In this document: positions 23,743 through 32,040 of the stretch, in pieces
How positions within the stretch are numbered: position 1 is the first letter of the stretch
Layout of the letters: each line of letters begins with the position of its first letter
From: an uncultured Eubacterium sp.
Lineage (GTDB): Bacteria; Bacillota; Clostridia; Lachnospirales; Lachnospiraceae
NCBI GenBank assembly: GCA_910584245.1
Contig: CAJTZF010000006.1
Span: 1-64,000, forward strand
DNA: 64,000 nt
Reading direction: 5' to 3'
Notes under the pieces: model-generated
Told to the model about the DNA's origin: nothing
Database searches by the model: none
The model's input: the letters and a program-made list of their open reading frames with translations, nothing else
Made by a program: the position numbers and the translations under genes

Positions 23743-25057
23743 CCATCTGCTCCTTTCCGCCTTCAAACGGATACACTACCTCTCCCGCAACAATCGTATA
23801 TGCGATCGTTCCATATACTTCCCGGCCGTGGAATGGTGTATTTTTTCCCTTTGATACAAAATTATTCTTGTCGATCACGTACTTCTCCTCAAAATCCGCA
23901 ATCGTAATATCCGCGGGCATGCCCGTCTGCAGCGACCCGCCTTCCACTCCCAGGATGGCGCACGGATTAGTACTCATTTTCCGGACAAGCTCCATCGGAC
24001 TGAGAATTCCTGTCTTTACCAATTCTGTCACCGCCAGGGAAAACGCCGTCTCCGATCCCACAATGCCAAACGGAGCCTCTGCGATCGTCCTCTCCTTCTC
24101 CTCTTTGCTATGTGGGGCGTGGTCAGTAGAGACTGCATCCATAATTCCACTGGCAAGCCCCTGGCGAAGCCGGTCAACGTCGGTGGCGCTTCGCAATGGC
24201 GGATTCATTTTATAATTTGCGTCGTCACACAAAATATCCTCGTCGGTAAGTGTAAAGTGGTGGGGGCACACTTCTCCCGTCACGGCAAGCCCTTCCTCCT
24301 TTGCGCGCTGGATCATGTCAACACTGTCCTTCGTCGAACAGTGGCACAAATGAAGCTTCGCTCCCGTCTCCTTTGCCAGCAGAATATCTCTCGCCACAAT
24401 CACATCCTCTACCGCGTTCGTGATTCCCTTAATACCAAGTTTTTCCGCCTGAGGACCGGCATTCACCGCTCCTCCACCCACAAGGTTTATATCCTCGCAA
24501 TGAGCCATAACCGGTATGGAAAGCCTTGCCGCCTCCCGCATCGCCATCCGGTAAATTCCGGCATTCATAACGCTTCTTCCATCCTCGCTGATTGCCTTCG
24601 CGCCCGCCTTCACCATACCATCAATATCCGTAATTTCTTTCCCCAGCTGGCCAACCGTCACCGCTCCCACCGGGTACACATGAATTGGACTATCTTTTTC
24701 TGAGATTTCAAGAACCTTTCGGATCCTCTCCGGGCAGTCTGTAGGCGGGTTCGTATTCGGCATCGGACAAACAGCGGTGAATCCTCCTTTGGCTGCCGCC
24801 ATCGTCCCCGTCCGGACCGTTTCCTTATACTCAAAACCCGGCTCGCGCAAATGCACGTGCAGATCCACAAACCCGGGCATGACGTACTTGCCTGCCACAT
24901 CCAGCTCCCTGACGTCTCCGCTGAAAAACAGCTCCTTTTTGTCCTCCGGGAGAGAGCCCACTGCCGCGACCGTCCCGTCCATAACGTACAAATCGCATAT
25001 TTGATCGCAACCGGCTGCCGGATCCAGCAAATGGCCATTCTTAATCCATAGGTTCAA
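23723..25057 (-). CDS. pyrC: Dihydroorotase
   Basis: It cyclises carbamoyl-aspartate to dihydroorotate. The amidohydrolase zinc motif DLHVHLREPG is present, with further ligands in VMAHCED, LHLCHCST and the catalytic Asp in VSTDHAPH, so this is an active class I dihydroorotase. The protein is about 444 residues with a TTG start at 25057; the frame is open 24 codons further, but the family begins near LWIKNGHLLDP. The start lies within the end of the nudix gene, and the end overlaps pyrF. Confidence 0.93.
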   Translation of the reverse strand: MNLWIKNGHLLDPAAGCDQICDLYVMDGTVAAVGSLPEDKKELFFSGDVRELDVAGKYVMPGFVDLHVHLREPGFEYKETVRTGTMAAAKGGFTAVCPMPNTNPPTDCPERIRKVLEISEKDSPIHVYPVGAVTVGQLGKEITDIDGMVKAGAKAISEDGRSVMNAGIYRMAMREAARLSIPVMAHCEDINLVGGGAVNAGPQAEKLGIKGITNAVEDVIVARDILLAKETGAKLHLCHCSTKDSVDMIQRAKEEGLAVTGEVCPHHFTLTDEDILCDDANYKMNPPLRSATDVDRLRQGLASGIMDAVSTDHAPHSKEEKERTIAEAPFGIVGSETAFSLAVTELVKTGILSPMELVRKMSTNPCAILGVEGGSLQTGMPADITIADFEEKYVIDKNNFVSKGKNTPFHGREVYGTIAYTIVAGEVVYPFEGGKEQMDDKCFN

Positions 25058-25496
25058 CGAACAAATCCACCTTTCCAAAGTCATCCAAGTCAAAGCTGCT
25101 TGTAAGGCCGGAGCGCTCAATATCCTCACGCACCGCCTTGTTCGTTATAACCTCTGCGAGCTCCTCTTTGGAAACCCACTTGCTGTCATTGAGATCCTCC
25201 GCCAGAACAACCGTAGACGTCTGCGCCGTACACTCAAACGCAATTCCCACGCTGCATACCTCGCCAGCAGTAAATCCCCATGTATACAGAGGCCGGTCGA
25301 CCTGAACCGGAATCCCGGTCTTTTCCTCTACGATCCGCTGCACCGCCTTTTCGGGTGTCTCCCCAAATCCCATTACACCATCGATAAATTCCCACTGGTA
25401 TGGATCAAAAATCCGATCATCATACCATTTTTCCACTACAAGATATTTCTCGCAGCATTTCACAATTCCTTTAATCAGTATGCGGTACTTATCCAT
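25041..25496 (-). CDS. Nudix hydrolase
   Basis: The 151-residue protein has a full Nudix box GX5EX7REUXEEXGU around residues 40-62 (GVMGFGETPEKAVQRIVEEK then TGI), with the metal-binding RxxEE. Nudix enzymes hydrolyse nucleoside diphosphates linked to another group. It lies between asd and pyrC with short or overlapping junctions and so belongs to the same operon. A role in removing faulty nucleotides or in NDP-sugar breakdown is possible; the substrate cannot be read from the sequence. Confidence 0.88.
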   Translation of the reverse strand: MDKYRILIKGIVKCCEKYLVVEKWYDDRIFDPYQWEFIDGVMGFGETPEKAVQRIVEEKTGIPVQVDRPLYTWGFTAGEVCSVGIAFECTAQTSTVVLAEDLNDSKWVSKEELAEVITNKAVREDIERSGLTSSFDLDDFGKVDLFVEPMD

Positions 25497-25512
25497 GCCG
25501 ATTCCCCTTTCC

Positions 25513-26598
25513 TTATTTCTTCGTGATAAATCCTTTCGCCTTTAATAACTCTGCAATGAGTACCGCCCCGCCTGCCGCGCCGCGCACAGTATTGTGTGAC
25601 AATCCCACGAACTTCCAGTCAAAATGCGTATCCTCACGCAGCCGGCCAATACTCACTCCAAATCCATTTTCATAGTCAACGTCCAATGCCACCTGTGGAC
25701 GGTCCTCATCCTCCAAATATTGTATAAACTGCTTCGGCGCGCTCGGAAGCTCCAGCTCCTGAGGCATTCCTCGAAACTCCGTCAAAGACTGAACCAGTTC
25801 TTCTTTCGTTGGTTTTTTATCGAAACTAATAAAAACTGCCGCCGTATGCCCGTCTAAAACAGGTACGCGGATGCACTGGCACGTAATGAGCGGCGCATCC
25901 GCCTTCTCAATCTTGCCATCCACTACCTTTCCAAAAATGCGGAGAGGCTCCTGTTCGCTCTTTTCTTCCTCTCCCCCGATATAAGGAATAATATTGTGCT
26001 CCATCTCCGGCCAGTCCTTAAATGTTTTGCCAGCCCCGGAAATCGCCTGGTATGTCGTCGCTACTACGAGTGACGGCTCAAATTTCCTCCAGGCCGTAAG
26101 CGCAGGTGTGTAGCTCTGAATGGAACAATTCGGTTTCACAACGATAAACCCTCTTGTCGTACCCAAACGCTTTTTCTGGCTCGCAAGCACCTCAAGATGT
26201 TCAGGGTTTATCTCTGGCACAACCATCGGCACATCCGGCGTCCAGCGGTGTGCACTATTATTGGAAACAACCGGCGTCTCAGTCTTCGCATATGCCTCCT
26301 CAATGTCACGGATCTCCTCTTTTGACATGTCAACAGCGCTGAACACGAAATCCACCTCACTGCTGACCTGCTCTACCTCATTCACATTTTTCACAATCAT
26401 TTTTTTGACTGCCTCCGGCATAGGCGTCTGCATTTTCCAACGGCCGCCTACGGCGTCCTCGTACGTTTTTCCCTCGCTCCTCGGACTTGCTGCAATCGCT
26501 GCCACCTCAAACCACGGATGATCCTCCAAAAGAGAAATAAATCTCTGTCCTACCATTCCAGTACCTCCAAGGATACCTACCTTTAACCTATCGCCCAT
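25513..26598 (-). CDS. asd: Aspartate-semialdehyde dehydrogenase
   Basis: It makes aspartate semialdehyde for lysine, diaminopimelate, threonine and methionine. The start at 26596-26598 has GGAGGG five bases upstream (361 residues). The NADP-binding loop GILGGTGMVGQRF, catalytic Cys in VKPNCSIQSY and the active-site His region (CIRVPVLDGHTA) are visible. The sequence type with GGT-GMVGQ and the insertion EEEKSEQEPLR resembles the archaeal/clostridial branch. It heads the block asd-nudix-pyrC-pyrF-lipoprotein-pyrK-pyrD and shares a 148-bp divergent region with the cold-shock gene. Confidence 0.94.
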   Translation of the reverse strand: MGDRLKVGILGGTGMVGQRFISLLEDHPWFEVAAIAASPRSEGKTYEDAVGGRWKMQTPMPEAVKKMIVKNVNEVEQVSSEVDFVFSAVDMSKEEIRDIEEAYAKTETPVVSNNSAHRWTPDVPMVVPEINPEHLEVLASQKKRLGTTRGFIVVKPNCSIQSYTPALTAWRKFEPSLVVATTYQAISGAGKTFKDWPEMEHNIIPYIGGEEEKSEQEPLRIFGKVVDGKIEKADAPLITCQCIRVPVLDGHTAAVFISFDKKPTKEELVQSLTEFRGMPQELELPSAPKQFIQYLEDEDRPQVALDVDYENGFGVSIGRLREDTHFDWKFVGLSHNTVRGAAGGAVLIAELLKAKGFITKK

Positions 26599-26679
26599 TT
26601 TTTCCCTCCATTCTGTACTCACATAATCGTCTTTATCATACTACATTTTAGATAAGATTTCAAGCTTTTAAAAAACCCT

Positions 26680-26708
26680 TTGACATTTACAGCTACTTAT
26701 GTTATTGT
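26680..26708 (+). promoter_or_regulatory. Sigma-A promoter of the cold shock gene
   Basis: Perfect -35 TTGACA (26680-26685), 17-bp spacer, -10 TATTGT (26703-26708). The start codon follows 39 bp after the -10 box, so the leader is short, without the long cold-responsive 5' UTR of E. coli cspA. Confidence 0.7.
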
Positions 26709-26746
26709 TAGATGGTATTAATATTTTAGTTTTAGGAGGCAACAAC

Positions 26747-26944
26747 ATGAAAGGTACAGTAAAGTGGTTTAATGCGAAAAAAGGATTCGGATTTATTTCG
26801 GATGAGACTGGAAACGATGTATTTGTACATTTTTCCGCTCTGCAGATGGATGGCTTCAAAGTCCTGGACGAAGGCGATGAAGTAGAATTCGAAGTAGTAA
26901 ATGGCGAAAAAGGCCCGCAGGCAGCAAATGTAACCAAGTTATAA
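26747..26944 (+). CDS. cspA: Cold shock protein
   Basis: The 65-residue OB-fold protein starts at 26747 with AGGAGG upstream. It has both RNA-binding motifs, KGFGFI (RNP1) and VFVHF (RNP2), and the usual MKGTVKWFNAKKG start. Csp proteins melt RNA structures and bind single-stranded nucleic acid. It is monocistronic with its own promoter and a good terminator. Confidence 0.97.
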   Translation: MKGTVKWFNAKKGFGFISDETGNDVFVHFSALQMDGFKVLDEGDEVEFEVVNGEKGPQAANVTKL

Positions 26945-27015
26945 TCGAATTGAATGGACTAATTTTTATATAAACGTATGTAAAAGTTAAAAATTACAAG
27001 TGGTTGTAACCCAGC

Positions 27016-27055
27016 AGAACGGTTCAAATCCGACATTTGGGCCGTTCTTTTTTTT
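27016..27055 (+). terminator. Terminator of the cold shock gene
   Basis: Outer stem AGAACGG / CCGTTCT, inner stem CAAAT / ATTTG, then eight T residues. The inner part happens to look like a tRNA T-arm. Confidence 0.8.
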
Positions 27056-27131
27056 GTTTTTTTGACAAATTTTTGACAAACTTATTTTCTTTAATAAGAT
27101 TAGAGTTTATAAAAGAAAGGACTGATGTATC

Positions 27132-27860
27132 ATGAAAAAATCACACGCATCCCTATTTATCATACTTTCTCTTGCTTTGTGCGTATTCGCTTCGTGTATC
27201 CACAGTAATGAGGCAAAAGCAAAACAGCTCCGCACACTAAACGACGCAAAGCAAGCGGCAAAAAAACAAGTTCCTTCCGCACAAATTACCGAAATCGAGA
27301 TGAAGCAGGGGGCTGCGTCCTGCGAAGTTTCCCTGAGAAAAGGAAGTAAGGAATATGATTTGAAGTTCCGGACTTCAGACGGCAAACTGATCGAATATGA
27401 GTGGGAACTGCCTAATACAAGCTACTCTATGCAAAATAAACCAGCCGTATCAAATTCCACAATTAAAAAGAAGGCTTTAAAACAAGTAAAAAAGGGAAAG
27501 ATTGTATCAATAAAGCTCAAGGTGGACGATGGCCTTCAGGAGTACAAAGTATCCCTGACAAAGGGAAAACGCCAGTACACTCTTGTTTACAATGCAAAAA
27601 ATGCAAAGCTCCTCGAATATAAGTGGAAACTGGTATCCTCAAATGCCGCTTCGTCCAACAAGTATATCGGCGAGCAAAAGGCAAGAAAAATTGCATTGGC
27701 AAAGGCGCCCGGCGCCACAGTCACCAAATTCGAGTTTGACCATGATGATGGCATAGCTGTGTACGAAATTGAGATGAAAAAAGATGGTTATGAATACGAC
27801 GTGAAGATTGATGCCAAAACAGGAGAAGTTATTGAATTTGAAAAAGAATTTGACGACTAA
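27132..27860 (+). CDS. Secreted or lipid-anchored PepSY domain protein
   Basis: The 242-residue protein starts with a hydrophobic signal (HASLFIILSLALCVFASC). VFASC could be a weak lipobox; otherwise signal peptidase I cleavage follows. The mature part has three similar PepSY-type modules (about 38-98, 105-165, 180-242). Each has a helix with A-K-K/A-L-x-x (DAKQAAKKQVPSA, KKKALKQVKKGK, KARKIALAKAPGA), a strand pair ending Y-(D/K/E)-V/L-x-(F/V), and a DGK/AKT-x-(L/V)-(I/L)EY/F end. PepSY domains often inhibit extracellular proteases. It is monocistronic with a terminator. The partner is unknown. Confidence 0.85.
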   Translation: MKKSHASLFIILSLALCVFASCIHSNEAKAKQLRTLNDAKQAAKKQVPSAQITEIEMKQGAASCEVSLRKGSKEYDLKFRTSDGKLIEYEWELPNTSYSMQNKPAVSNSTIKKKALKQVKKGKIVSIKLKVDDGLQEYKVSLTKGKRQYTLVYNAKNAKLLEYKWKLVSSNAASSNKYIGEQKARKIALAKAPGATVTKFEFDHDDGIAVYEIEMKKDGYEYDVKIDAKTGEVIEFEKEFDD

Positions 27861-27890
27861 ACGCCCTCCTTCAAATTAGACGGGCAGAAA

Positions 27891-27926
27891 AAAACGGTGT
27901 TAGGACTCGTATCCTGGCACCGTTTT
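27891..27926. terminator. Terminator between the PepSY gene and spoVAC
   Basis: AAAACGGTG / CACCGTTTT arms with inner AGGA / TCCT pairing; T residues at the 3' arm on either strand make it bidirectional between the two converging genes. Confidence 0.7.
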
Positions 27927-27961
27927 GTGTACTATCTGAAAAGGACACCTCTTTGCGGACG

Positions 27962-28462
27962 TCAAAACCACCCCATCCACTTCCCGATCCAATAAATTAG
28001 TCCAAGCGCCCAGCTTGTCACTACACCATACAGGATGACCGGTCCCGCAATTGTAAAAATCTTACATCCAACACCAAACACCCAGCCCTCCTTTTTGAAC
28101 TCGATCGCAGGCGCCGCCACACTGTTGGCAAACCCGGTAATAGGTACAAGCGTTCCGGCTCCGGCAAAATTAGCAATCTTAGGATATATATTAAACCCTG
28201 TCAAAAGCACGCTCAATAAAATGAGGGAAAGCGTATTGTATAACGCGGCTGTCTCCTTGTCCAATCCCAGATTCATATAAAGAGTGATCAGTCCCTGGCC
28301 AATCACACATATGATACCGCCGACCAAAAACGCCTTGAGCAGATTTATCATCCAGCTGACCTTGGGCGTATTTTCATCCACATAGTCATTATAACGATTG
28401 TTGCGCTCCTCTGGAACACTTTCATAGATTACTTCACTAATATCTGTCTTTTCATTATCCAT
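27962..28462 (-). CDS. spoVAC: Stage V sporulation protein AC
   Basis: SpoVAC is a membrane channel protein for uptake and release of dipicolinic acid in spores. The 166-residue sequence has the family core: LLKAFLVGGIICVIGQGL, LLTGFNIYPKIANFAGAGTLVPITGFANS, and AIEFKKEGWVFGVGCKIF, with four hydrophobic helices. An acidic N-terminus of about 35 residues precedes the first helix. It is the third gene of spoVAA-AB-AC. Operons in bacilli continue with spoVAD and spoVAE; here a terminator and a convergent gene follow, so those must lie elsewhere. Confidence 0.92.
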   Translation of the reverse strand: MDNEKTDISEVIYESVPEERNNRYNDYVDENTPKVSWMINLLKAFLVGGIICVIGQGLITLYMNLGLDKETAALYNTLSLILLSVLLTGFNIYPKIANFAGAGTLVPITGFANSVAAPAIEFKKEGWVFGVGCKIFTIAGPVILYGVVTSWALGLIYWIGKWMGWF

Positions 28463-28517
28463 ATTTAACCCTTCCTTTCACAAAAATATGACGCATCTCC
28501 GGCCGATTGGCTTTCTT

Positions 28518-28928
28518 TCATATAAAATACTGAAATATCGTTCCAAAAAGCTTTCCAAGTGCAATGGCAAAAATTACAATCGGAAGCCCCTCTCTCATTT
28601 TCATCCGTTTCACAAAAATCGGGACAACACGCAGGTTTTCTGCAAGCGCCATCGCGAGACAACCGACAAACACGCCGGAACAAAGGCCAAATACTGCCAT
28701 CCCTGCCTGGCTGACCGGGAAATGCCGGACAAACAGAATCAAAATATTTCCAAATGTCCCGCCCAGTATGATTACATTTTCATACCCATACAAATGAGCC
28801 GCTGTCCCTGTACGGTGGCAAAGCCTTGGGACAACGCCAAGCATCGTAATAAACGCGAAAATTCCGGCTGACACCGTGACGCCAAAACTCAATCCTAGAA
28901 AGCTAAGGAATATATTCTCAATTAACAT
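28518..28928 (-). CDS. spoVAB: Stage V sporulation protein AB
   Basis: The 136-residue integral membrane protein (four helices) has the SpoVAB pattern GVTVSAGIFAFITMLGVVPR, then a YGYENVIILGG loop. It belongs to the dipicolinate transport complex of the spore inner membrane. The ATG at 28926-28928 lies inside the end of spoVAA, so both are translationally coupled. In-frame TTG three bases before is an alternative start. Confidence 0.88.
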   Translation of the reverse strand: MLIENIFLSFLGLSFGVTVSAGIFAFITMLGVVPRLCHRTGTAAHLYGYENVIILGGTFGNILILFVRHFPVSQAGMAVFGLCSGVFVGCLAMALAENLRVVPIFVKRMKMREGLPIVIFAIALGKLFGTIFQYFI

Positions 28929-29544
28929 CAATAGTCTTGCCCTCCCTTGAAGCGGATTTGAGCATCGCTTTATTCATTTGCTCCTCATACGTCCGCATTT
29001 CCACCTGGATCGGCGTCGGGTCATTCTTAATATCCCGTCTCTTAAAATGATTATAGAACACGATAATTCCGATGGGAAGTCCGATCGCATATGAGATTTC
29101 CAGCACACCGCCCCCGGTCTGAAGCTGTCCGGTAACCATCTGGTATACCTTTCCAAACACACTGGATACATTTACATCCTCATTAAATGTCATAATAGTA
29201 AAGGCAGATCCAAAGAAAATTACGGCAGCCACCATAATAGTTTTCACATATTCCCATACTTTGCCCGGTTTCTTGCCCTCCTCATATTCGACGATAAAAT
29301 CAAGTTCCCCGAGATTCTCAATCGTAACATCGGGATAGACCTTGTGTATCGTCTCATAAACTTTCGTGATCGTGAACATAGTGAGCTTCTGGCCATCGTT
29401 GGGAAGCGTGTAAAAAGGCTCTTTATCAAGCTTCTGCACCATTGTCTTATTGACACTGTACAGCGTAGCTACATCTTTCAGCTTCAAATTCCGTTTTGAG
29501 ACTGGGATATTTTGTTCCACTTTTACATAAAGAATGTCTTCCAT
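28918..29544 (-). CDS. spoVAA: Stage V sporulation protein AA
   Basis: From ATG 29542-29544 (GGAGAAG upstream; the frame is open 22 codons further without a site) the 208-residue protein has a soluble N-terminal part of about 95 residues (MEDILYVKVEQ, VSKRNLKLKDVA) followed by two hydrophobic helices (about 98-118 and 140-162) and a charged tail. This is the SpoVAA layout; it functions with SpoVAB and SpoVAC in dipicolinate uptake and germination. Divergent from the amidase gene. A sigma-G promoter is expected upstream but was not clearly seen. Confidence 0.88.
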   Translation of the reverse strand: MEDILYVKVEQNIPVSKRNLKLKDVATLYSVNKTMVQKLDKEPFYTLPNDGQKLTMFTITKVYETIHKVYPDVTIENLGELDFIVEYEEGKKPGKVWEYVKTIMVAAVIFFGSAFTIMTFNEDVNVSSVFGKVYQMVTGQLQTGGGVLEISYAIGLPIGIIVFYNHFKRRDIKNDPTPIQVEMRTYEEQMNKAMLKSASREGKTIDVN

Positions 29545-29682
29545 AAAAAACTTCTCCATTTCTACAACCTGACGGCATTGATTTACACCTACTATTACCA
29601 GCATATCCATTTTTTATTCACGCAAAATCACAAGCGAAAACAGAACGAATATAATAGTAAAAAACAATCAGGGGAAACTCAT

Positions 29683-30258
29683 ATGGCTATTAAAATTTTT
29701 GTCGACCAGGGGCATAATCCCTATGGCTTTAATGCTGGCGCGGAAGGTTTTGGAGCAAGGGAACAGGACATCACGTACATTGTCGGCGCTTATCTCGCGG
29801 ATATCCTGGCAGCAGATTACCGTTTTGAGGTCGCTACATCACGGCAGAACCCTACCGAGATATTAGGCTACGATACAAACTCCAGCCTGCGGGAGCGCGT
29901 GGACATGGCTAATACATGGGGCGCCGATTATTTCATCAGCATACACGTAAATGCAAATGTAAACCCCTCCATCAATGGCACGGAATCTTATGTTTATGCG
30001 GAGGGCAGTCCATCCTATTACCTTGGACAGGAAATCGTGCAGGAAATCGTTCGCCGCGTAGGCACAAAAAATAACGGCACGTATGTACGGCCGTCATTAT
30101 ATGTTCTGCGGCGGACACAGATGCCCGCCGTCCTTGTGGAACTCGCCTATATATCCAATTACGAAGACTTCGTATTGCTCACTACAATGCAGTACCAGTT
30201 TGCATATGGCATTTATGTGGGACTGCTGAATTACCTCGGGCTGCCCCAGCTGTCATAA
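29683..30258 (+). CDS. N-acetylmuramoyl-L-alanine amidase (Amidase_3)
   Basis: It cleaves the bond between muramic acid and the stem peptide of peptidoglycan. The start at 29683 has AGGGGA eight bases upstream, giving 191 residues; the frame is open 57 codons further over AT-rich sequence antisense to the spoVAA 5' end. Zinc ligands of Amidase_3 are visible: His in VDQGHNP, Glu in SSLRERVDMAN, His in FISIHVNAN, and the catalytic Glu in VLVELAYISN. There is no signal peptide or wall-binding domain, so it may act in the mother cell (CwlC-like lysis), consistent with its place beside spoVA. Inference for the timing. Confidence 0.9.
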   Translation: MAIKIFVDQGHNPYGFNAGAEGFGAREQDITYIVGAYLADILAADYRFEVATSRQNPTEILGYDTNSSLRERVDMANTWGADYFISIHVNANVNPSINGTESYVYAEGSPSYYLGQEIVQEIVRRVGTKNNGTYVRPSLYVLRRTQMPAVLVELAYISNYEDFVLLTTMQYQFAYGIYVGLLNYLGLPQLS

Positions 30259-30276
30259 AACGCTTCGCCAGCGCCT

Positions 30277-31131
30277 TTACAATACTTTTGCGCCGCTGAT
30301 GCCAAAATACAACAAGACTAAAACTCCGAGCACAATCCGATAATATCCAAAACACTTGAAGTCATGCTTGCGTATATATCCCATTAAAAATTTAATGACA
30401 AAGAGTGAAACGACGAACGCCACAAACATCCCGACGAGCAATATCGTAATCTCCATCGGGCCATAACTCAATCCGTCCATCACACTTTTCACAAGCTTGA
30501 GCGCACTGGCTCCAAACATGACCGGAATCGCAAGATAAAACGTAAACTCCGCTGCCACGCCCCGGGAAACCCCGAGAATCAACGCCCCGACGATCGTCGC
30601 CCCTGATCTCGACGTACCCGGGACAATCGCAGCCAGCAATTGAAAAACACCAATGATAAGCACTGTCTGGTATGTAAGGTCATGCACCGACGTGACAACA
30701 GGCTTCCTTCCCTTATTCCAATTTTCAACGAGAATAAACAACACACCGTATATAATAAGTGCGCCGGATACGACAACCTGGTTATAAAACATCTCATCAA
30801 TGACATCGTCAAACAGCACGCCAACCACCGCCGCAGGTATACATGCCACAACGATCTTCACCCACATCTGCATAATATCCATTTTAACAAATCCCTCTCC
30901 CCTGTCAGGATGCAGGTTAAAAGGAAATATTTTCTTCCAAAACAGCAGCACAACCGCCATAATTGCACCAAGCTGTACTACTACTAAAAACATCTCCGAA
31001 AATGTACTGTTGGAAAAATCCAAAAATTGGTTGACCAATATCATATGTCCCGTACTGCTGACTGGAAGCCATTCCGTAATTCCCTCTACGATGCCTAAAA
31101 TAATCGCCACCAAAATATCTTTTATTTCCAT
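30277..31131 (-). CDS. uppP: Undecaprenyl-diphosphatase
   Basis: The 284-residue membrane enzyme recycles the lipid carrier of peptidoglycan synthesis and confers bacitracin tolerance. Motifs EGITEWLPVSSTGHM (residues about 16-30) and VPGTSRSGATI form the active site, and about eight hydrophobic helices are present. Monocistronic and convergent with the amidase gene; divergent from the PAP2-like gene. Confidence 0.95.
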   Translation of the reverse strand: MEIKDILVAIILGIVEGITEWLPVSSTGHMILVNQFLDFSNSTFSEMFLVVVQLGAIMAVVLLFWKKIFPFNLHPDRGEGFVKMDIMQMWVKIVVACIPAAVVGVLFDDVIDEMFYNQVVVSGALIIYGVLFILVENWNKGRKPVVTSVHDLTYQTVLIIGVFQLLAAIVPGTSRSGATIVGALILGVSRGVAAEFTFYLAIPVMFGASALKLVKSVMDGLSYGPMEITILLVGMFVAFVVSLFVIKFLMGYIRKHDFKCFGYYRIVLGVLVLLYFGISGAKVL

Positions 31132-31296
31132 ATCAATGTCCTTTCTATTCGTCTGTCCGTGGTACTTAGCTTATTTTACCACAATTTTTTTACCAAAACA
31201 AGTTATCATCAATATTTATTGCAAAAAAAACTCCTTTATGATAAAATACTTTTGTGTTTCGCAATTTTTTACCTTTTGGGGAGGGGAATCCAACAC

Positions 31297-32040
31297 ATGA
31301 TAAAAGTAATTAAAAAATTCATTCCACTTTATGGAATACTGCCACTGTTATGCTGTTTTGCGCTTAACATGCTTGTTTACAGCGGCGCCATGATAATATG
31401 TGCGGATTGGAAGCATTATGACCTGACAACGCCATTTGACCGCATGGTTCCACTTTCATCCGGCTGGATGTATATTTATTTTGGCTGCTACCTGTTCTGG
31501 ATTGCAAATTACATTTTGGTAGCACGGGTCCATAAGGACAATCCATCCGAGTTTTACCGTTTCGTAACGACGGACATGATGTCACGGATTGTCTGCGGCG
31601 CTTTTTATTTTCTGATGCCGACAACCAATATTAGGCCGGAAATCATCGGGGATACATTTGCCGATTCACTTCTGCGGTTTTTATATGCGGTAGACCAGCC
31701 AGCCAACCTATTTCCATCAATCCACTGTCTCGTCAGCTGGATGTGCTATATCGGCATTCGCGGCAATAAGAAGATACCGGCCTGGTATCGTGCCTTTTCA
31801 TGTATCTTCGCTATTTTAGTCGTGATTTCCACACAAACTACGAAACAGCATTATATCGTGGATGCAATAGCGGGACTTCTGCTCGCAGAAGGGTTGTTTG
31901 CATTAAACAAACGCATACATGTTTACCGCTATGTCCAAAACTTTTTTACGCAAATAAACCAAAAAGCAGGATCTATCATAAAGGAGAAAGCATTGAGTAA
32001 TCCAAAAATTTCCACAACCTTTGAAGGAGAAGATCATTGA
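31297..32040 (+). CDS. PAP2-like membrane phosphatase
   Basis: Start at 31297 (GGGAGGGG nine bases upstream); 247 residues with about six helices. The phosphatase motifs are partly visible: PSIHCLVSW (PSxH) and TKQHYIVDAIAGL (H-x3-D). The first KX6RP motif is weak. Together with the next genes (LPG-synthase-like, pssA, psd) it forms a membrane lipid operon. It may dephosphorylate phosphatidic acid, PGP or an isoprenyl phosphate, or act as an inositol-phospholipid transferase of the PAP2/AUR1 type (the two motifs are also found there). The stop overlaps the next start. Confidence 0.82.
   Translation: MIKVIKKFIPLYGILPLLCCFALNMLVYSGAMIICADWKHYDLTTPFDRMVPLSSGWMYIYFGCYLFWIANYILVARVHKDNPSEFYRFVTTDMMSRIVCGAFYFLMPTTNIRPEIIGDTFADSLLRFLYAVDQPANLFPSIHCLVSWMCYIGIRGNKKIPAWYRAFSCIFAILVVISTQTTKQHYIVDAIAGLLLAEGLFALNKRIHVYRYVQNFFTQINQKAGSIIKEKALSNPKISTTFEGEDH

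Noticed and set aside
27001..27048. tRNA-like T-arm (GGTTCAAATCC) behind the cold shock gene
   Set aside because: No acceptor, D- or anticodon arm can be built around it, and the sequence forms a clean terminator with a T-run.
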